From positions 1 through 52,796 of the forward strand of contig CAIMLG010000238.1 of the NCBI GenBank assembly GCA_903842235.1: DNA of 52,796 nt, given 5' to 3'. Source of the DNA: an uncultured Verrucomicrobia subdivision 3 bacterium (GTDB lineage: Bacteria; Verrucomicrobiota; Verrucomicrobiia; Limisphaerales; UBA11358). The notes under the pieces are model-generated. The model did no database searches. It was not told where the DNA came from and was given only the letters and a program-made list of their open reading frames with translations. The translations under genes were made by a program, and so were the position numbers. Position 1 is the first letter of the stretch. Each line of letters starts with the position of its first letter. Below, piece by piece: positions 1 to 11,252 of this stretch.

Positions 1-480
<480 letters not shown>

Positions 481-670
481 GGCACAATTCTCATGCAAAG
501 AGGCGCAGAGGCAAAGGATTTTTCCGCCCCGGGCGCTGATGAATGCGGCGGATTTCGGGATTCCGCAAAAAAGTAAATATTCTTTGAAACTTTAGCTGGT
601 GAGCGGTGTCTAATCGGGCAAAACTAGCCGGCCGCCAGGATTCTTTGGTTCAAACGGCATCATTTATTTA

Positions 671-2371
671 ATGGTTTTTCTGCGAAACAAATTTATTTCA
701 GTTTGCCGCTGGTCAAACGTCCCGCCGGTCGCAGGGCTGCTTTTGGCGGTGGCGGTGGCGGGTTGTTCCGCCAGCCATTACCGCCAGTCGGCCGACCGCG
801 CGGCTTATGGCTTGATTCGGCAAAAAACGCCGCTGGTGAAAAACATGGATTCCGCCTTTACCATCGAGCAGACCAACACCATCCCGCTCGAGGGTTTGCC
901 GGTGGTCACGAATGTGGTGGATTATCTCGGGGCGGATGGCGCTGCGGAACGCGGGGCGCGTTTGCTCCGCCTGGAAGATGCGCTAAAGATCGCCGTGCAC
1001 CAGAGCCGCAGCTATCAGGCGCGCAAGGAACAATTGTATCTGGCGGCGCTGTCACTGGAGCTGTCGCGCCACCAGTTCACGCCGATTTTCTCTGGCAGCG
1101 GGAGCGCGGCTTATAATGCGGCGGCCACGGAAACGGCGCCGTTGAGCGATCAATTCGTTGAAAGCCGCAGCGTCAGCGCCAATGGTGCGGTGGGCGCGAG
1201 CTGGCTGGTTCGCGATGTGGGCAAAATCACGACGGCGTTTACCACGGATTTCCTGCGCTTTGTCACTGGCGATCCGCGACTGGCCACGTCGTCCAAGCTG
1301 AGCGCCACGTTTGTCCGGCCGCTCTGGCAGGACGCGGGCTACAAGTCGGAGATGGAGGGCTTGAAGCAGGCGGAGCGGGATTTGCTTTATGGACTGCGGG
1401 ATTTCACCCAATATCGAAAGGATTTCAGCGTTAAGATCGCCACGTCCTACTACGGCGTGCTGGGCAATCGCGACGCCGTGCGCAACAGCTACCTCAACCT
1501 CCAGACCTCGCACAAGAATGCCGATCGCACCCGCGCCCTGGCGCAGGAAGGCCGCGTGGCCGGCACGGATCTGGGGCGGCAGGAACAACAGGAATTGACC
1601 GCCGAAAGCGGCTGGATCAACGCCGTGCGCAGCTACAAGCAGGCGCTGGATAATTTCAAAATCCAACTGGGCCTCAAAGTGGACGCCAATCTCGTGCTGG
1701 ACGACGGCGAACTGGCCGCCTTGCAGATCCACCACCCGGACATCAGTGTGGATGATTCGCTGCAACTGGCGCTGGTGTCGCGGCTGGATTACATGAGCAT
1801 CCAGGACCAGTTGGCCGACGCCGAGCGCAAGGTGAAGGTGGCGGAGAATTTTCTCAAGCCGAGCGTGAACCTGTTTGCCAACGCGGCCATCGCCAGCAAT
1901 CCGGGCAAAAACTTTTCCCTGCCCGAGCCGCAGCGTTACTCGTGGAGCGCCGGGCTGGAGGTGGATCCCGGGCTGGATCGCACGGCGGAGCGCAATGCGT
2001 ATCGCCAAGCCTTGATCGCCCGGAACAGCGCCGCCCGGACGCTGGAAGAGCAGGAAGACCAGATCCGGCTGCAAGTGCGCGACAGTTGGCGCACGCTGGA
2101 CCAGGCCAAGCGCAACTATGAAATCAGCGAAGTTGGCGTGCATATTGCCGAGCGCCGCGTGGAGGAACAAAGCCTGCTCGCCGAGGTGGGCCGTTCCAAG
2201 GCGCAAGACCAAGTGGATGCGCAAAACGCGCTGATTGATTCCAAAAACCAGCGGACGCAGGCGCTCGTGAATCACACGATCGCGCGGCTGCAGTTCTGGA
2301 ACAACATGGGAATTCTCTACATCAAAGACAACGGTCAGTGGGAAGAGGTGTCGAATGCAAAAACTAAATAA
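671..2371 (+). CDS. TolC-family outer membrane efflux lipoprotein
   Basis: Lipobox-like VAVAGCSAS; long helical repeats typical of TolC; directly followed by HlyD/MacB-like genes. Confidence 0.85.
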   Translation: MVFLRNKFISVCRWSNVPPVAGLLLAVAVAGCSASHYRQSADRAAYGLIRQKTPLVKNMDSAFTIEQTNTIPLEGLPVVTNVVDYLGADGAAERGARLLRLEDALKIAVHQSRSYQARKEQLYLAALSLELSRHQFTPIFSGSGSAAYNAAATETAPLSDQFVESRSVSANGAVGASWLVRDVGKITTAFTTDFLRFVTGDPRLATSSKLSATFVRPLWQDAGYKSEMEGLKQAERDLLYGLRDFTQYRKDFSVKIATSYYGVLGNRDAVRNSYLNLQTSHKNADRTRALAQEGRVAGTDLGRQEQQELTAESGWINAVRSYKQALDNFKIQLGLKVDANLVLDDGELAALQIHHPDISVDDSLQLALVSRLDYMSIQDQLADAERKVKVAENFLKPSVNLFANAAIASNPGKNFSLPEPQRYSWSAGLEVDPGLDRTAERNAYRQALIARNSAARTLEEQEDQIRLQVRDSWRTLDQAKRNYEISEVGVHIAERRVEEQSLLAEVGRSKAQDQVDAQNALIDSKNQRTQALVNHTIARLQFWNNMGILYIKDNGQWEEVSNAKTK

Positions 2372-4292
2372 AATTCTGACTTTCATCCGCCGGCAGCCCC
2401 GCTGGCGGCAGATCACCGCCGGCGTCCTCCTGGCGCTGGGGGCTTGGTGGGCATTGCGCAGCGGCACCAGCGCCGGACCGGCGGCACCGACCTTTGCGGC
2501 GCGGCGCGGCCCGCTGGAAATCAATGTTCTGGAAGGCGGCAGCCTGCAGGCGCTGGAATCGCAGGAGGCCAAATGCGAAGTCCGCGTGGGCTATCAGGGC
2601 ACGAAAATTCTGCGGATTGTCGAGGAAGGCTACCTGGTGTCGGACGCGGATGTGACGAATGGCAAGGTGCTGGTGGAACTGGATTCCTCCGACCTGCAAA
2701 AGCAGATTGCGCAGCAGGAATTGCAGTATCAAGAGGCGGTGGCCACCTTGATTGATGCCCAGCAAAACTACGAAATCCAGCTGAACCAGAATCAGAGCGA
2801 CATCAAGGCGGCCGAGCAAAAGGCCCGGTTTGCCCGGATGGATTTTGACAAATTCCTGGGCGACACCGTTTCCGCCCAGATCATCAAGGAACACGGGCTC
2901 GACAAAATTTTTGCGGAGGCCAGCAGTTATGACGCGGAGCAAACGGGCCATGCGGAAGTCGCCAGCACCGTCAAAGACGCCCCCCCGCCGTCGATCACCG
3001 AATCCGGAACTGTGCCGCCGGGCCGCGGCGCCACGAATGGGAGTGCGCCCGGCGTCGTCGCTGGGCCGGGTCGGCCGGCGGTCCCGTCCGTGCCCGCTGC
3101 GGTTACGAATCTCACCGTGGCCAATGCGATTCCCGATGCCATTATTGATTTCTTGAAATACGCCAGCCTGGAGGCGTTGGGCGATGGCGAAGCCAAACAA
3201 AAACTGCGCAAGTTTGAGGATGATTTGCAGGCGGCCCAGAAGGATCTTGGCCAAGCCCGGGCCACGCTGGAAGGCACCAAGCGCCTGTATGAAAAACAAT
3301 TTGTCGCCAAGTATGAACTCACGCGGGATCAGTTATTGCAGGACAGCGCGGAATTAAAAGTCCAGACGGCGGAAACCGACCGGGCGCTGTTCTTGAAATA
3401 TGATTTCTCCAAAACCGCCGAAAAATCGCTGTCCGACTACACGGACGCGGTCCGCGAACTGGACCGGGCCCGGCGCGCGGCCATTTCCAAGCTGGCCCAA
3501 GCCAAGGCCAAGCTGCAATCCGCCCAGGGACAATATGAAGTCCAGACCCGCCAGCGCCAGGATCTCAAGGAGCAGCTGGAAAAATGCACGATCCGCGCGC
3601 AGAAGAGCGGCTTGGTCGTCTATGGCGGCAGCGGGGATAACAATTATTACGGCGGGCAGGAGCCCATCCGCGAAGGCGCCACCGTGCGCGAGCGGCAGGC
3701 CATTTTCACCATCCCGGACATGTCCCGCATGTCGGTCAGCGTCAAAATCCACGAGAGCTACATCAAGAAAATTACCAAGGGCCAGAAGGCGCGGATTACC
3801 GTGGACGCTTTCCCCGACACCATTCTCACCGGCGATATCACCAAGGTGGGCGTGCTGCCCGATTCCCAAAACCGGTGGATGAACCCGGATTTGAAAGTTT
3901 ATAACACGACTATCACCATCAACGGCAGCTATGACTGGGTCAAACCCGGCATGAGCGCCAAGGTGGAAATTCTGGTGAACAAGCTGGCCGATGTGGTTTA
4001 CATCCCGCTGCAGGCGGTGGTGCCGGGCGACGGCCGGCAATTCTGCTATGTGGCGGGCCACTTCAAGCCGGAGCGCCGGGAAATCACCGTCGGCGACTTC
4101 AATGACGATTTCATTGAAATCAAACGCGGGCTGCAGGAAGGCGAGCGGGTGCTATTGCGGCCGCCGGACGGCGCGGAAGCGGACGGCGCGGAAAAAAATA
4201 AAACCACGCCGGAGCCCAAGCCCACCGAACCCGCCAAAGCCAGCCCGCCGGCGCTGCCGGCCAAGGCGACCCCGGCCACCAGCAAGGCTTAA
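2355..4292 (+). CDS. Periplasmic adaptor (HlyD/MacA-like membrane fusion protein), unusually long
   Basis: N-terminal TM, coiled-coil hairpin, barrel domain (GQKARITVDAFPDTILTGDITKVG, VKPGMSAKVEILV); overlaps upstream tolC-like gene. Confidence 0.85.
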   Translation: MQKLNKILTFIRRQPRWRQITAGVLLALGAWWALRSGTSAGPAAPTFAARRGPLEINVLEGGSLQALESQEAKCEVRVGYQGTKILRIVEEGYLVSDADVTNGKVLVELDSSDLQKQIAQQELQYQEAVATLIDAQQNYEIQLNQNQSDIKAAEQKARFARMDFDKFLGDTVSAQIIKEHGLDKIFAEASSYDAEQTGHAEVASTVKDAPPPSITESGTVPPGRGATNGSAPGVVAGPGRPAVPSVPAAVTNLTVANAIPDAIIDFLKYASLEALGDGEAKQKLRKFEDDLQAAQKDLGQARATLEGTKRLYEKQFVAKYELTRDQLLQDSAELKVQTAETDRALFLKYDFSKTAEKSLSDYTDAVRELDRARRAAISKLAQAKAKLQSAQGQYEVQTRQRQDLKEQLEKCTIRAQKSGLVVYGGSGDNNYYGGQEPIREGATVRERQAIFTIPDMSRMSVSVKIHESYIKKITKGQKARITVDAFPDTILTGDITKVGVLPDSQNRWMNPDLKVYNTTITINGSYDWVKPGMSAKVEILVNKLADVVYIPLQAVVPGDGRQFCYVAGHFKPERREITVGDFNDDFIEIKRGLQEGERVLLRPPDGAEADGAEKNKTTPEPKPTEPAKASPPALPAKATPATSKA

Positions 4293-4303
4293 CCGCACCC
4301 GCC

Positions 4304-4990
4304 ATGTCTGCGCCGATTGTTAAATTTAAGGATGTCACCAAGACCTACCAGATGGGTCCGGTGACGGTGGAAGCATTGCGCGGCGTATCCTTCGCCATTG
4401 AGCCGGGGGAATATATCAGCATCATGGGCTCGTCCGGCTGCGGCAAATCCACGCTGCTCAATCTGCTCGGCTGCCTGGATCGCCCGACCACCGGCCACTA
4501 TTTTCTCGGCGGCCAGGACGTGTCGCAGATGGATGACGACGCGCTCTCCGCCGTGCGCGGGGCGCGGCTGGGCTTCATTTTTCAATCCTACAACCTCATC
4601 CAGCAGCTCTCGGTGGTGGAGAACATCGAAGTGCCGCTTTACTATCAGGACTGGCCCGAGGCGGCCTCCCGCGAAGTGGCGCACAAACTGGCCGCCCGGG
4701 TCGGCCTGGCGCAGCGGTTGGATCACAAACCGTTTGAATTATCCGGCGGCCAGCAGCAACGCGTGGCCATTGCCCGCGCCCTGGTCAACGACCCGCTGGT
4801 GATTCTCGCGGATGAACCCACCGGCAATCTCGACTCCGCCTCGGGCGTGGAGATCTTGAAAATTTTCGACGAGCTGCACGCCCAGGGCAAAACCCTGATC
4901 ATTGTGACCCACGATCCCACCGTCGGTAAACGCGCCCGCCGCACCCTTCGCCTGTGCGACGGCCTGATTGAAAGCGATGTCCGCCATTAA
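4304..4990 (+). CDS. ABC transporter ATP-binding protein, MacB/LolD type
   Basis: Walker A GSSGCGKST, signature LSGGQQQRVAIARAL, Walker B VILADEPTGNLDS. Confidence 0.95.
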   Translation: MSAPIVKFKDVTKTYQMGPVTVEALRGVSFAIEPGEYISIMGSSGCGKSTLLNLLGCLDRPTTGHYFLGGQDVSQMDDDALSAVRGARLGFIFQSYNLIQQLSVVENIEVPLYYQDWPEAASREVAHKLAARVGLAQRLDHKPFELSGGQQQRVAIARALVNDPLVILADEPTGNLDSASGVEILKIFDELHAQGKTLIIVTHDPTVGKRARRTLRLCDGLIESDVRH

Positions 4991-6314
4991 CCCCCCAGCC
5001 AGCCATGAAAGCGCCTGGCGCGGCCTTACCGTCGCGCGGTTGAAGCGCGCGGTGCGCCTGGGCCTGCGCAGCTTGTGGCAGCATCGCCTGCGCTCGCTGC
5101 TCACGGTGCTGGGCATCGTCTTTGGCGTGTGCTCGGTGATCGCCATGCTCGCCATTGGCGAGGGCGCCAGCTATGAGGCCCAGGAACAGATTAAAAGCCT
5201 CGGCAGCCAGAATATTATTTTGCGCAGCGTCAAACCGCCGGATGAACAGAAAATTTCCAACCAGGGCAGCCAGAGCTATGTGCTGAATTACGGCATCACC
5301 TACGCCGATGCGGAGCGGATTCAGGCCACCATTCCCAACGTGACGGTCATTCTGCCCGCCCGCAATATCCGCGAATACGCCTGGAATATCAGCAAGCGCG
5401 TGGATTGTGAAATTGTCGGCACCGTGCCGTGGTATCCCACCATGCGCAACCAGCGCGTGGCCCAAGGCCGCTTCTTCACGGACAAAGACATGGCCACCCG
5501 CACCAGCGTGTGCGTGCTGGGCGCCGAGATGGTGCCGCTGCTGTTTCCGCTGGAATCCCCGCTGGGCAAACACGTCCGCGTGGGCGGCGACTATTATCAG
5601 GTCATCGGCGTCATGGAGGCGCACGGGCACGAGGCCAAAACCGATGAGACCACGGAAACGAAGGATAAATCCGCCGCCTTCCGCATGTTTGTGCCGCTGG
5701 AAACCATCAAGATGCGCTATGGCGAAGTCCTGATGCGCCGCCGGAGCGGCAGCTTTGAAGCCGAGCGCGTGGAACTGCACGAGCTCACCGTAAAAGTTGC
5801 CTCGCTGGAGACGGTGACGGGCGTTGCCGACGCCATCAAGACGGTGCTCGAGCGCAACCACAAGAAGAAGGATTATCAGATCGACGTGCCCCTCGAGATG
5901 CTCCGGCGCGCGGAGCGGACGAAACAGATTTTCAACATCGTGCTGGGCTCCATTGCCGCGATTTCCCTGCTCGTGGGCGGCATCGGCATCATGAACATCA
6001 TGCTGGCCAGCGTCACCGAACGCACCCGCGAAATCGGCATCCGCCGCGCCCTCGGCGCCCGGCGACGGGATATTATCATCCAATTTCTCGTCGAGACGGT
6101 GATGCTCTCCGGCATTGGGGGCATCATGGGGGTGATGCTGGGCGTGACCATTCCGCTGATCGTCTCGCACACCGCCGGCATGAAAACCATCATCACGCTC
6201 TGGTCGCCGCTGCTGGCCTTCACCATCTCGGCTTTGGTCGGCGTGGTCTTCGGCATCTACCCCGCCGTGCGGGCGGCGAACATGGATCCGGTGGAAGCCC
6301 TGCGGCATGAGTAA
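4977..6314 (+). CDS. ABC transporter permease, MacB/FtsX type
   Basis: N-term LLTVLGIVFGVCSVIAMLAIGEGA; C-term IGIMNIMLASVTERTREIGIRRALGARRRDI...VEALRHE. Confidence 0.93.
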   Translation: MSAINPPASHESAWRGLTVARLKRAVRLGLRSLWQHRLRSLLTVLGIVFGVCSVIAMLAIGEGASYEAQEQIKSLGSQNIILRSVKPPDEQKISNQGSQSYVLNYGITYADAERIQATIPNVTVILPARNIREYAWNISKRVDCEIVGTVPWYPTMRNQRVAQGRFFTDKDMATRTSVCVLGAEMVPLLFPLESPLGKHVRVGGDYYQVIGVMEAHGHEAKTDETTETKDKSAAFRMFVPLETIKMRYGEVLMRRRSGSFEAERVELHELTVKVASLETVTGVADAIKTVLERNHKKKDYQIDVPLEMLRRAERTKQIFNIVLGSIAAISLLVGGIGIMNIMLASVTERTREIGIRRALGARRRDIIIQFLVETVMLSGIGGIMGVMLGVTIPLIVSHTAGMKTIITLWSPLLAFTISALVGVVFGIYPAVRAANMDPVEALRHE

Positions 6315-6405
6315 CCGGAGGGGAAACGGCGCAAGCTTCCCGGCTGGTCGTGAGAGAGCCTGGGGCGAGACATTCGCCTGCGCCCGCCCGGCAGACGAGT
6401 GAACC

Positions 6406-6621
6406 TTAGCGCAGACGGTAGGTGATGCGGGCTTTGGAGAGGTCGTAGGGGGACATTTCGATGCGCACGCGGTCGCCGACGGTGAGGCGGACGTAATGTT
6501 TCCGCATCTTGCCGGAGATGTGCGCGAGCACTTCGTGCTGATTGTCCAAGGCCACCCGGAACATCGTTCCGGGCAACACCATCTTGACGACGCCTTCCAA
6601 TTCAATTGCTTCTTCTGCCAT
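6406..6621 (-). CDS. infA: Translation initiation factor IF-1
   Basis: [71 protein letters not shown]. Confidence 0.97.
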   Translation of the reverse strand: MAEEAIELEGVVKMVLPGTMFRVALDNQHEVLAHISGKMRKHYVRLTVGDRVRIEMSPYDLSKARITYRLR

Positions 6622-6779
6622 AACCATTTTCCCAGGCCGTTATGCCCGGTATGAAAAATAAAGCGGAGACGCACCCGCGCCTCCAGCTTCTAAGCCGATC
6701 AAATCAACTCATCCAAGATGGCCAGCCCCATTCGCCGGCACAAGCCCAATTTCGGCGATTTCAGGCCGGGTCCGGCAGA

Positions 6780-7667
6780 TTAAAACCGCTTGGTCAGCGT
6801 CAGTGTGAAAGTCTGGCCTTGGGCGCGGTTTTCCGCCATGAATTCATTCAGGTAACGGAAGGAAACAAACACCATCGGCTTCGGAAACGCCAGGCTGATT
6901 TCCGGTCCGACCGCCGCCACGCGATCTTGGGGCGAGACCGATAGAGCCGGGCCGCTGTCGCCGGTGACTTTTTGCTGATAATAACCGACCACGCCGACAT
7001 CAATGACTTTTTGTAGCGTCTTGCTGATGCCCCATTCCAGCGTGAACGCCTGGCCGCGCGTCACGTGCGTGTCATCCTGCTCGGTGTTGTATTCGTAGCG
7101 GCCGAGCGCGGACACGGCCCAGGTTTTTTCCTGATCCACATACCACGTGGCTCCGGCGGTCAACATGGGCGTCCAGTATCCGAGGCCGGGTTTGGTGCTG
7201 TTCGGCTCGTAATCGCCGGTCGGCATCCACACGCCGAGAGCGGTTGAAAAATCAAACTGCTTGACGTGCCAGGACAGCGTGGATTCGGCAAACAAATCGC
7301 CTGCGCCAAAGGTGCTGCTTTCCGCGCCGCCGGCCCGGACGCTTTGATAGGTCAGCGGGATCAGCGCATCCACGCCCACAAAACCGCCCAGCAGTTTCGT
7401 GTCGGTTATCCAAATCACCCTCGGCACGTTGGCGTAGGTGAAGGCCTTGAAATCGGGCGGGCCGGAGCTGTCGCCGCTGCCGTTGTTTGCCCTCGTGGCA
7501 TAGTAGGCCAGATTGTAATCGCGCACATACCAGCCGGGCGGCGGCAGCGACGCGCCCTTGAGGCCTTCGACGCCGGGCACATAATGGGCCGTAGGTTGGG
7601 CTTGAAGCGAGGTGGCCAGAACTGCTGAACTGAGTATGAGAACTAGGCGGGCCAGTGATGTTTTCAT
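6780..7667 (-). CDS. Outer-membrane beta-barrel protein, Phenol_MetA_deg/transporter-like
   Basis: Signal peptide; YVPGVEGLKGASLPPPGWYVRDYNLAYYATR and alternating beta-strand pattern ending in F. Confidence 0.7.
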   Translation of the reverse strand: MKTSLARLVLILSSAVLATSLQAQPTAHYVPGVEGLKGASLPPPGWYVRDYNLAYYATRANNGSGDSSGPPDFKAFTYANVPRVIWITDTKLLGGFVGVDALIPLTYQSVRAGGAESSTFGAGDLFAESTLSWHVKQFDFSTALGVWMPTGDYEPNSTKPGLGYWTPMLTAGATWYVDQEKTWAVSALGRYEYNTEQDDTHVTRGQAFTLEWGISKTLQKVIDVGVVGYYQQKVTGDSGPALSVSPQDRVAAVGPEISLAFPKPMVFVSFRYLNEFMAENRAQGQTFTLTLTKRF

Positions 7668-7691
7668 GTGATTTTAAGGGTTGGTTGGGAA

Positions 7692-8999
7692 TTAAACGTC
7701 CTGAATTTTTCCGTGCAGATAGGTTTCAAACGAGCTCAAATCGAGCAGGCCATGGCCGGAAAGGTTGAAGAGCAGTACTTTTTTCTGGCCGGCTTCGCGG
7801 CATTTCATCGCCTCATTCACCACGGCGGCGATGGCGTGGGACGATTCCGGCGCCGGCACAATGCCTTCGTTGCGGGCAAATAGCGTCGCGGCCTCAAACA
7901 CCTTCGTCTGGTGAATCGCCTCGGCCTCGATCAGCCCCAGCTTGAGCGCGTGGCTGACCATCGGCGACATGCCGTGGTACCGCAGCCCGCCCGCATGAAT
8001 GCTGGGCGGCATGAACTTGTGGCCCAGCGTATACATCATCATCAGCGGCGTGGTTTCCGCCGTGTCGCCGAAGTCATAGCGCAGTTCGCCCTGGGTGAGC
8101 GAAGGGCAGGCCGATGGTTCCACGCCGACGATGCGGTATTTCTTGCCGTCGCGAATTTTCCCCCGGATGAAGGGGAAGGTCAGGCCGGCAAAATTGCTGC
8201 CGCCGCCGCAGCAGCCAAAAATCACATCCGGTTCCTCGCCAGCCATTTCCATCTGCTGGATGGTTTCCTCGCCGATGACGGTCTGGTGATGGCAGACATG
8301 GTTCAGCACGCTGCCGAGGGAATATTTCGTGCCCGGCGTCTTGACCGTGTCCTCGATGGCTTCGCTGATGGCGATGCCGAGGCTACCGGCGCAATGCGGA
8401 TCTTCCGCCAGCAGTTTGCGGCCATATTCCGTCAGGGGGCTGGGGCTGGCGTGAACCGTCCCGCCCCAAGTATGCATGAGCATCCGGCGATACGGCTTCT
8501 GGTCGTAGCTCACCTTGACCATGTAAATATTGCATTCCAGCCCGATCAGGCTGCACGCGAAGGCCAGCGATGCGCCCCACTGGCCCGCGCCGGTTTCGGT
8601 GGCCAGGCGCTTGGTGCCGGCAACTTTGTTGTAATACGCCTGCGGCACGGCGGTGTTGACCTTGTGACTGCCGGCGGGGCTGACGCCTTCGTATTTATAA
8701 TAAATGTGGGCCGGCGTGTTCAGCGCCTTTTCCAGCCGCACCGCCCGGAGCAACGGCGTGGGCCGCCAGAGGGCGTAGATTTCGCGCACCGGTTCGGGAA
8801 TCTCGATATATTTTTCCGCGCTGATTTCCTGGTCAATCAGGTTGCGGGGGAAAATCGCCTCCAACGCCTCGGGTGGCATGGGCTGCTGGGTGCCGGGATG
8901 CAGCGGCGGCGGCAGCGGTTCGGGGAAATCGGCATTGAGGTTATACCAGGCGGAGGGAATATCCGCCTGCGTCAGGTCAAAACGCGTTTTTAGGCTCAT
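7692..8999 (-). CDS. TrpB2-type tryptophan synthase beta-like PLP enzyme
   Basis: [37 protein letters not shown]...[25 protein letters not shown]...[10 protein letters not shown]; TrpB2-like length and motifs. Confidence 0.93.
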   Translation of the reverse strand: MSLKTRFDLTQADIPSAWYNLNADFPEPLPPPLHPGTQQPMPPEALEAIFPRNLIDQEISAEKYIEIPEPVREIYALWRPTPLLRAVRLEKALNTPAHIYYKYEGVSPAGSHKVNTAVPQAYYNKVAGTKRLATETGAGQWGASLAFACSLIGLECNIYMVKVSYDQKPYRRMLMHTWGGTVHASPSPLTEYGRKLLAEDPHCAGSLGIAISEAIEDTVKTPGTKYSLGSVLNHVCHHQTVIGEETIQQMEMAGEEPDVIFGCCGGGSNFAGLTFPFIRGKIRDGKKYRIVGVEPSACPSLTQGELRYDFGDTAETTPLMMMYTLGHKFMPPSIHAGGLRYHGMSPMVSHALKLGLIEAEAIHQTKVFEAATLFARNEGIVPAPESSHAIAAVVNEAMKCREAGQKKVLLFNLSGHGLLDLSSFETYLHGKIQDV

Positions 9000-9081
9000 A
9001 GGGTGGCGGGCACATATTTGCGGAACTCCCGCCGGAGGCAAACAAATAATTTGGAATTCTGCGCTTTTTCCTCCGGCCGCT

Positions 9082-9870
9082 TTATTGCGTTCCCAGCTTG
9101 CTGAGCAGGCCCTTTTCCCGCGCCACGTCGAACATCCGGCGGAAGAATAGGGCGGCGGCGAGGAGATAAATCACATTCAAGCCCGCCGCCCAGCCGAATT
9201 GCGCCCACGAAAATGCCTCGCCGCGCATGACGTCCCGCATGCCTTCAAAAACGTGGCTGCACGGCATGGCCCACGCCAGCGGCTGCAGCCATGCCGGCAG
9301 GATGCTCACCGGATAAAACACCGCCGAGAGCGGCTGCACCAGAAACGGAATGCCCCAGGCCAGCGCCTCGGAGGCGTTGCCCCACCGCACGATCAGCGCC
9401 GTGGTGAACAGGCCCACCGCCCAGCCGAAGATCAGCAGGTTGAAAAAAAACGGCACCAGCGCGAGGCCCAGGTTCAGCAGGTTGAAATCGTAGAACGCCA
9501 GGGCCAGCACGGACAAGACGAGGGTGATGGCGATGATTTTGATCAATCCCACCAGAAACGTCGCCGCGATGAATTCGCTGCGCCGCAGCGGGGCGACAAA
9601 CAGGTTCAGCAGATTGCGCGACCAGACGTCCTCCAGAAACGCGATCGTCACCCCTTGCTGCGCCCGGTAGATGATGTCCCAGAAAATCATCGCGCTGATG
9701 AGGTAGCTGATCCAGTTGAAGGTGTGATTGGCGACGAGAAATTTGTAAAGAAAGCCCCACACCAGCAAGTCCATCACCGGCCAGAAAAACACCTCCATGA
9801 TGCGGGGCGGGCTGCGCCGATACAGGTAAAGGTAGCGCCGCATGAGCGCCCGGATGCGTCGCCAGTTCAT
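9082..9870 (-). CDS. ABC-2 type transporter permease
   Basis: [44 protein letters not shown]; six TM pattern; adjacent ATPase. Confidence 0.88.
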   Translation of the reverse strand: MNWRRIRALMRRYLYLYRRSPPRIMEVFFWPVMDLLVWGFLYKFLVANHTFNWISYLISAMIFWDIIYRAQQGVTIAFLEDVWSRNLLNLFVAPLRRSEFIAATFLVGLIKIIAITLVLSVLALAFYDFNLLNLGLALVPFFFNLLIFGWAVGLFTTALIVRWGNASEALAWGIPFLVQPLSAVFYPVSILPAWLQPLAWAMPCSHVFEGMRDVMRGEAFSWAQFGWAAGLNVIYLLAAALFFRRMFDVAREKGLLSKLGTQ

Positions 9871-10661
9871 GGCGGGGTTCCTCCGCGCTCTTTCACTTCT
9901 TCTTCGCTGAGCAACTCGCCGCTGCGCGAGACGTGGATGAAAACGTCCTCCAGCGTTTTCTGCTGAAACTGCGCCAGCACCTGGCTGCCCGTGCCGTCGG
10001 CGATTTTCCGGCCCTTCTGCAAAAAGATGATGCGGTCGCAAATCTCCTCCACGTCCCGCATGTTGTGCGAGGTGTAGATCATCGTGATGCCGCGCTCAGT
10101 CTGAATGCGCTTGAGCAGCTTGCGCACTTTGTCGGCGATATCGGGGTCCAGGCTGGCGGTGGGCTCATCGAGCAGGAGCAATTCGGGATCGTTCAGCAGC
10201 GATTTACAGAGATTCACGCGGGTGGATTCGCCGGAAGACAGCTGGCCGGTCAGGGAATTCTTCAGATGCCCGATCTCCAGCAACTCCAGCAGCGCGCGGA
10301 TTTTTTCGGGCGCCTTGCGCACGCCGTAAAGCCCGGCGAACACCGTGAGATTCTCGCTCACCTTCAAGTTGCCGGGCAGCGCCGTGTAGGCGGAGGTGAA
10401 ATTCGCCCGCTGGAGGATCGCAATGCGCGCCTGCTCCATGTCCTGGCCGAACATCCGCACCACGCCGGACGTGGGTTTGATCAAGCCCAGCAATATTTGG
10501 ATGGCGGTGGTTTTGCCCGCGCCGTTCGCGCCGAGAAACCCGAGAATCTGGCCGCGCGGCACGGTGAAGGACAGCCGGTTCACGGCGGTGGTGTTGGCGA
10601 AGGTCTTCGTCAGCTCCACCACTTCCACCACGGGCCGTTCAATGGGTTCGATTCCAGGCAT
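9867..10661 (-). CDS. ABC transporter ATP-binding protein
   Basis: GFLGANGAGKTTAIQILLGL, LSSGESTRVNLCKSLLNDPELLLLDEPTASLDPD. Confidence 0.95.
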   Translation of the reverse strand: MPGIEPIERPVVEVVELTKTFANTTAVNRLSFTVPRGQILGFLGANGAGKTTAIQILLGLIKPTSGVVRMFGQDMEQARIAILQRANFTSAYTALPGNLKVSENLTVFAGLYGVRKAPEKIRALLELLEIGHLKNSLTGQLSSGESTRVNLCKSLLNDPELLLLDEPTASLDPDIADKVRKLLKRIQTERGITMIYTSHNMRDVEEICDRIIFLQKGRKIADGTGSQVLAQFQQKTLEDVFIHVSRSGELLSEEEVKERGGTPP

Positions 10662-10667
10662 GGCCGG

Positions 10668-11237
10668 TTATTTCATCCACTTTACTTCCGCCGGCGGGCG
10701 GAAGGCTTGCAACTGCTGCAACATCATTTCGGGGCCGTCGGCCACCAGCACCAGCCGGCGATGCTGCGGGCGGATGAAACCTTCCCGCTCCGTATGATCC
10801 AAGAAATTCAGCAATGGCCCGTAAAAACCCGCAATATCCAGCAACCCAAATGGCTTTTGGTGCCAGCCCAACTGGCTCCACGCCAGAATTTCAAAAAATT
10901 CCTCAAAGGTGCCGTAGCCTCCGGGCAGGGCGATGAAGCCGTCCGAAAGCTCGGCGATCAGCGCCTTGCGTTCGTGCATGTTTTTCACCACGCGCAAATC
11001 CGGCAGCCCCTCATGCACCACTTCTTTAATGACCAGTTTTTCGGGAATGACGCCGATGACGTGGCCGCCGTGTTTCAAGGTCGCGTCCGCCACGATGCCC
11101 ATGAGACCCACCATGCCGCCGCCATAGACGAGTTCAAGCTGCGCCTGCGCCAGCAGAGCGCCGAGTTGTTCGGCCGCCGCCGCGTATTCCGGGCGCGTGC
11201 CGGGATTGGACCCGCAATAAACGGCGATACGTTTCAT
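10668..11237 (-). CDS. LOG family protein (TIGR00730 Rossmann fold)
   Basis: MKRIAVYCGSNPG...LVYGGGMVGLMGIVADA...ALPGGYGTFEEFFEILAWSQLG (PGGxGTxxE motif). Confidence 0.93.
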   Translation of the reverse strand: MKRIAVYCGSNPGTRPEYAAAAEQLGALLAQAQLELVYGGGMVGLMGIVADATLKHGGHVIGVIPEKLVIKEVVHEGLPDLRVVKNMHERKALIAELSDGFIALPGGYGTFEEFFEILAWSQLGWHQKPFGLLDIAGFYGPLLNFLDHTEREGFIRPQHRRLVLVADGPEMMLQQLQAFRPPAEVKWMK

Positions 11238-11252
11238 ATTGAAATTAGTCGG

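Noticed and set aside
1052-2572. 506-aa minus-strand ORF opposite the tolC-like gene
   Set aside because: Antisense to a convincing CDS; low-complexity composition typical of shadow ORFs in high-GC DNA.
4899-6674. 591-aa minus-strand ORF opposite the MacB-like permease
   Set aside because: His/Gly/Ala-rich shadow ORF; covers infA and the permease on conflicting frames.
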